This document shows, in pieces, positions 3,979 to 5,808 of a stretch of 5,808 nt of DNA. A model generated the notes under the pieces. That model was not told the origin of the DNA, made no database searches, and was given only the letters and a program-made list of their open reading frames with translations. The position numbers and the translations under genes were made by a program. Origin of the DNA: Sphaerochaeta sp. Its GTDB lineage: Bacteria; Spirochaetota; Spirochaetia; Sphaerochaetales; Sphaerochaetaceae. Position 1 is the first letter of the stretch, and the number at the start of each line of letters is the position of its first letter. The DNA lies in NCBI GenBank assembly GCA_003456855.1, contig DMOO01000119.1:1-5808 (forward strand), read 5' to 3'.

Positions 3979-5240
3979 GCGCTCTCCTCCACTCTCTCTA
4001 CCAGGTCCTTGGCCTGTTCGTATGTGAGAACTGTTCCGTTGCGCTCAACAGTGATGCCATCGGTATTCCCCACAAGCTCGATGTATCTGTTGACGATGAC
4101 ATCGCAATACTTGGGATCAAGTTCCAAGCCATAACAGGAACGATCAAGCTGCTGACAGGCAATCATGGTTGTGCCGCTTCCGAGGAACGGGTCAAGCACC
4201 AGGGTGTTGCTCATAGAGCTATTTAGGATGCAGTAGGAAATCAGAGCCACAGGCTTCATCGTCGGGTGAAGCTCGTTCCGCGTGGGCTTGTCGAATTCCC
4301 ATATGGTAGTCTGCTTACGATCTGAATACCAGCGGTGCTTACCGCCTTTGAGCCAGCCGAACAGACACGGTTCGTGCTGCCACTGGTATGGGCTGTGACC
4401 CATCATAAGGCGAGACTTCTTCCAGATGCAGCATCCGGAAAGATGGAAGCCGGCCTCATCAAAAGCCTTCCTGAAATTCAGACCTTCGGTGTCCGCATGG
4501 AACACATAGATTGAGGCATCGGATGCCATGTTCTCATGCATGCGGTTGAACGCCGCAAGCAGGAAGGCATAGAACTCCTCGCTGCCCATGTTGTCGTTTC
4601 TGATCGTTCCGGCAACGCCCTTGTAGTCGACATTGTATGGAGGATCGGTGACAGTCAGGTTCGCCTTTTCTCCCTTCATCAGACGATCAAGGTTCTCTGC
4701 TATGGTGGTATCGCCACACAGAAGTCTGTGCCTCCCGATGGTCCACAGATCCCCTTCACGGGTCATTGCAGGCTTCTCAAGCTCTGCATCGATGTCAAAG
4801 TCATCTTCCTTGACGTTGGCTTCGGTCTCGTTTCTGAAGAGCTTTTCCAGTTCTCCGTCATCGAAGCCGAGAAGCGAGATATCAAAAGCCTCGCCCTTGA
4901 GATCCGAAATCTCAACAGCCAGCAGATCTTCATCCCATCCGGCGTTCAGGGATAGCTTGTTGTCTGCAATGATGTAAGCACGCTTCTGTGCCTCGGTAAG
5001 GCTTTCAGCCTTGATGCATGGAACCTTTGAAAGGCCGAGTTTTCTCGCAGCAAGGACCCTGGCATGACCAGCGAGAATCGTGTTGTCCTCTGCAATAATC
5101 ACCGGATTGAGGAATCCGAACTCCTTGATCGAGGCAGCCACCTGGGCCACCTGAACATCACTATGGGTTCTTGAGTTCCGGGCATACGGAATAAGTGTGT
5201 CTATGTCCGCAAAGTAATACTGAGTCTTCTTTTCTGTCAT
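3975..5240 (-). CDS. ParB-like domain / N6-adenine DNA methyltransferase fusion
   Basis: This 421-residue protein probably transfers a methyl group from SAM to adenine N6 in a specific DNA site. Residues ~10-95 form a ParB/sulfiredoxin-like domain (IPYARNSRTHS, then ILAGHARVLAARKLG at 55-69). A linker follows to ~160. The methylase comes next: DPPY at 199-202 (catalytic motif IV), a recognition region ~270-320, HPTMKP at 325-330, and the SAM-binding DPFLGSGTT at 350-358. Motif IV before motif I is the beta-class order. The start is supported by GGAG five bases before ATG. The gene follows the MetK-like gene by 15 bases and shares an ATGA stop/start with the next gene. No restriction endonuclease is visible, so this looks like an orphan phage methylase that protects or marks phage DNA. 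ParB-methylase fusions are common in phages. The target sequence cannot be read from the gene. Cytosine N4 methylation is less likely given DPPY rather than SPPY. Confidence 0.93.
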   Translation of the reverse strand: MTEKKTQYYFADIDTLIPYARNSRTHSDVQVAQVAASIKEFGFLNPVIIAEDNTILAGHARVLAARKLGLSKVPCIKAESLTEAQKRAYIIADNKLSLNAGWDEDLLAVEISDLKGEAFDISLLGFDDGELEKLFRNETEANVKEDDFDIDAELEKPAMTREGDLWTIGRHRLLCGDTTIAENLDRLMKGEKANLTVTDPPYNVDYKGVAGTIRNDNMGSEEFYAFLLAAFNRMHENMASDASIYVFHADTEGLNFRKAFDEAGFHLSGCCIWKKSRLMMGHSPYQWQHEPCLFGWLKGGKHRWYSDRKQTTIWEFDKPTRNELHPTMKPVALISYCILNSSMSNTLVLDPFLGSGTTMIACQQLDRSCYGLELDPKYCDVIVNRYIELVGNTDGITVERNGTVLTYEQAKDLVERVEESA

Positions 5241-5255
5241 TGGTGCTCCGGGGTT

Positions 5256-5808
5256 TTATCTGATGAGTCCCCACTCCGCAAAATGCTCGAATCCGCCAAT
5301 GGAATTGATGTAATCCCTTGCGAACTCGACTATCTCTAAATAAGGCTTTCCGTCCACAGTCTCGTCTCCGATTGCACAGGATATTTCGACCGGGAGGCCT
5401 GTTCTTTGAGCTTTGAACCATGCATAGATATTCACGGAGACGTCCGCTTTTGAAAGGTCCTTGCCATGAAGACCGCCACCTGTAACCGAGTCTCCCATAT
5501 CAGAACCAAGCTTGCGGTTCACCGCGCCGGTGTCCACATCAGGGCCGCCAGTCCAGGGTCCTAGAGGATTGATCTCCGCGGTCGACCAGAACTGCTGAAG
5601 CTGCTCGTTTGAGGCATTGCTCTGACAGATAATGACACGGTTTGCGTCCATGATGTACTTGCCATCTGTCGGATGGGCTTTATAAATGAGCCTGGCCAGT
5701 TCTGTCAGCCTTTTCTGCTCATCGGTAACCGGCATTCCTCTGAATATGCCGTTGTCCCCGCAGCGGAAACCGGATGCCTGATTCTCAGAGAGATGGCAGT
5801 CCTGGTCA
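5256..5808 (-). CDS. S-adenosylmethionine synthetase-like protein, compact form (5' end outside window)
   Basis: MetK makes S-adenosylmethionine from methionine and ATP in the cytoplasm. The reading frame stays open to the window edge, giving 183 visible residues, so the Met codon at 5735 is internal. Visible motifs match the MetK core in order: CGDNG (16-20, MetK GDQG), DGK (48-50, ATP-contact lysine region), GGPDVDTG (87-94), NRK (97-99, MetK GRK), HGKD (114-117) and SKAD (119-122), then a CAIG strand. Known phosphate- and metal-binding Asp, Arg and Lys positions are therefore kept. Oddities: the stretch between GDNG and NPLG is about 65 residues, against about 110 in the E. coli enzyme, and the C-terminal part after the AIG strand is also short. 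This suggests a compact phage lineage. It ends 15 bases before the methyltransferase gene, consistent with an operon that supplies its SAM. The family call is firm; activity is unproven, and the N-terminal HPDK region is not visible. Confidence 0.85.
   Translation of the reverse strand, partial: DQDCHLSENQASGFRCGDNGIFRGMPVTDEQKRLTELARLIYKAHPTDGKYIMDANRVIICQSNASNEQLQQFWSTAEINPLGPWTGGPDVDTGAVNRKLGSDMGDSVTGGGLHGKDLSKADVSVNIYAWFKAQRTGLPVEISCAIGDETVDGKPYLEIVEFARDYINSIGGFEHFAEWGLIR

Noticed and set aside
5256..5735. MetK-like gene as a complete 159-residue protein starting at 5735
   Set aside because: The same frame is open to the window edge and includes the upstream CGDNG motif, so the Met is internal.

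Overview
The window looks like part of a tailed-phage or prophage genome. Every gene I can support lies on the minus strand, so transcription runs from position 5808 towards 1. Genes are tightly packed, usually joined by ATGA stop/start overlaps and preceded by strong GGAGG-type ribosome sites. Base composition is roughly balanced by eye. The lysis block encodes an inner-membrane/lipoprotein spanin pair, which implies a host with an outer membrane. The accessory genes (amidoligase, GGCT, DUF4314, DUF5049 and a 'virulence-related protein'-like family) are ones I associate mainly with phages and integrative elements of gut Clostridia. A diderm host carrying Firmicutes-like mobile DNA, for example a Sphaerochaeta/Treponema-type spirochaete or a Negativicute, would reconcile the two, but this is inference.

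Layout in transcription order. (1) 5808-3975: the 3' part of a compact S-adenosylmethionine synthetase (MetK-like), then a ParB-domain/N6-adenine DNA methyltransferase fusion; one plausibly supplies SAM and the other uses it. (2) 3978-2862: a lysis-type block of four small membrane proteins: a one-span protein, a three-span holin candidate, an i-spanin, and an o-spanin lipoprotein whose gene begins inside the i-spanin gene in another frame. (3) 2777-1907: a three-gene translationally coupled set (149-aa VRP-like protein, DUF4314, DUF5049). (4) 1818-340: an amidoligase followed by a gamma-glutamylcyclotransferase-like protein. (5) 249-1: a 45-aa protein coupled to a further gene that leaves the window.

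Blocks 3, 4 and 5 are each preceded by a copy of the same 55-bp element, which aligns without gaps across all three copies. Each copy sits at or just beyond the stop codon of the previous block. It looks like a repeated promoter that makes each block an independent, moron-like cassette. In addition, the amidoligase ends in a 38-residue module that is 24/38 identical to the C-terminal region of the 149-aa protein, which ties blocks 3 and 4 together.

The most unusual features are the three-copy promoter element, the shared C-terminal module, the amidoligase/GGCT pair, the compact MetK beside a methyltransferase, and the out-of-frame spanin overlap. No RNA gene, CRISPR array, insertion sequence, integrase, terminase or endolysin is visible, and I see no convincing plus-strand gene. 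There is no gene-free stretch over 300 bases. The gaps that exist (about 90-100 bases each) hold the promoter elements or, at 772-870, a hairpin.
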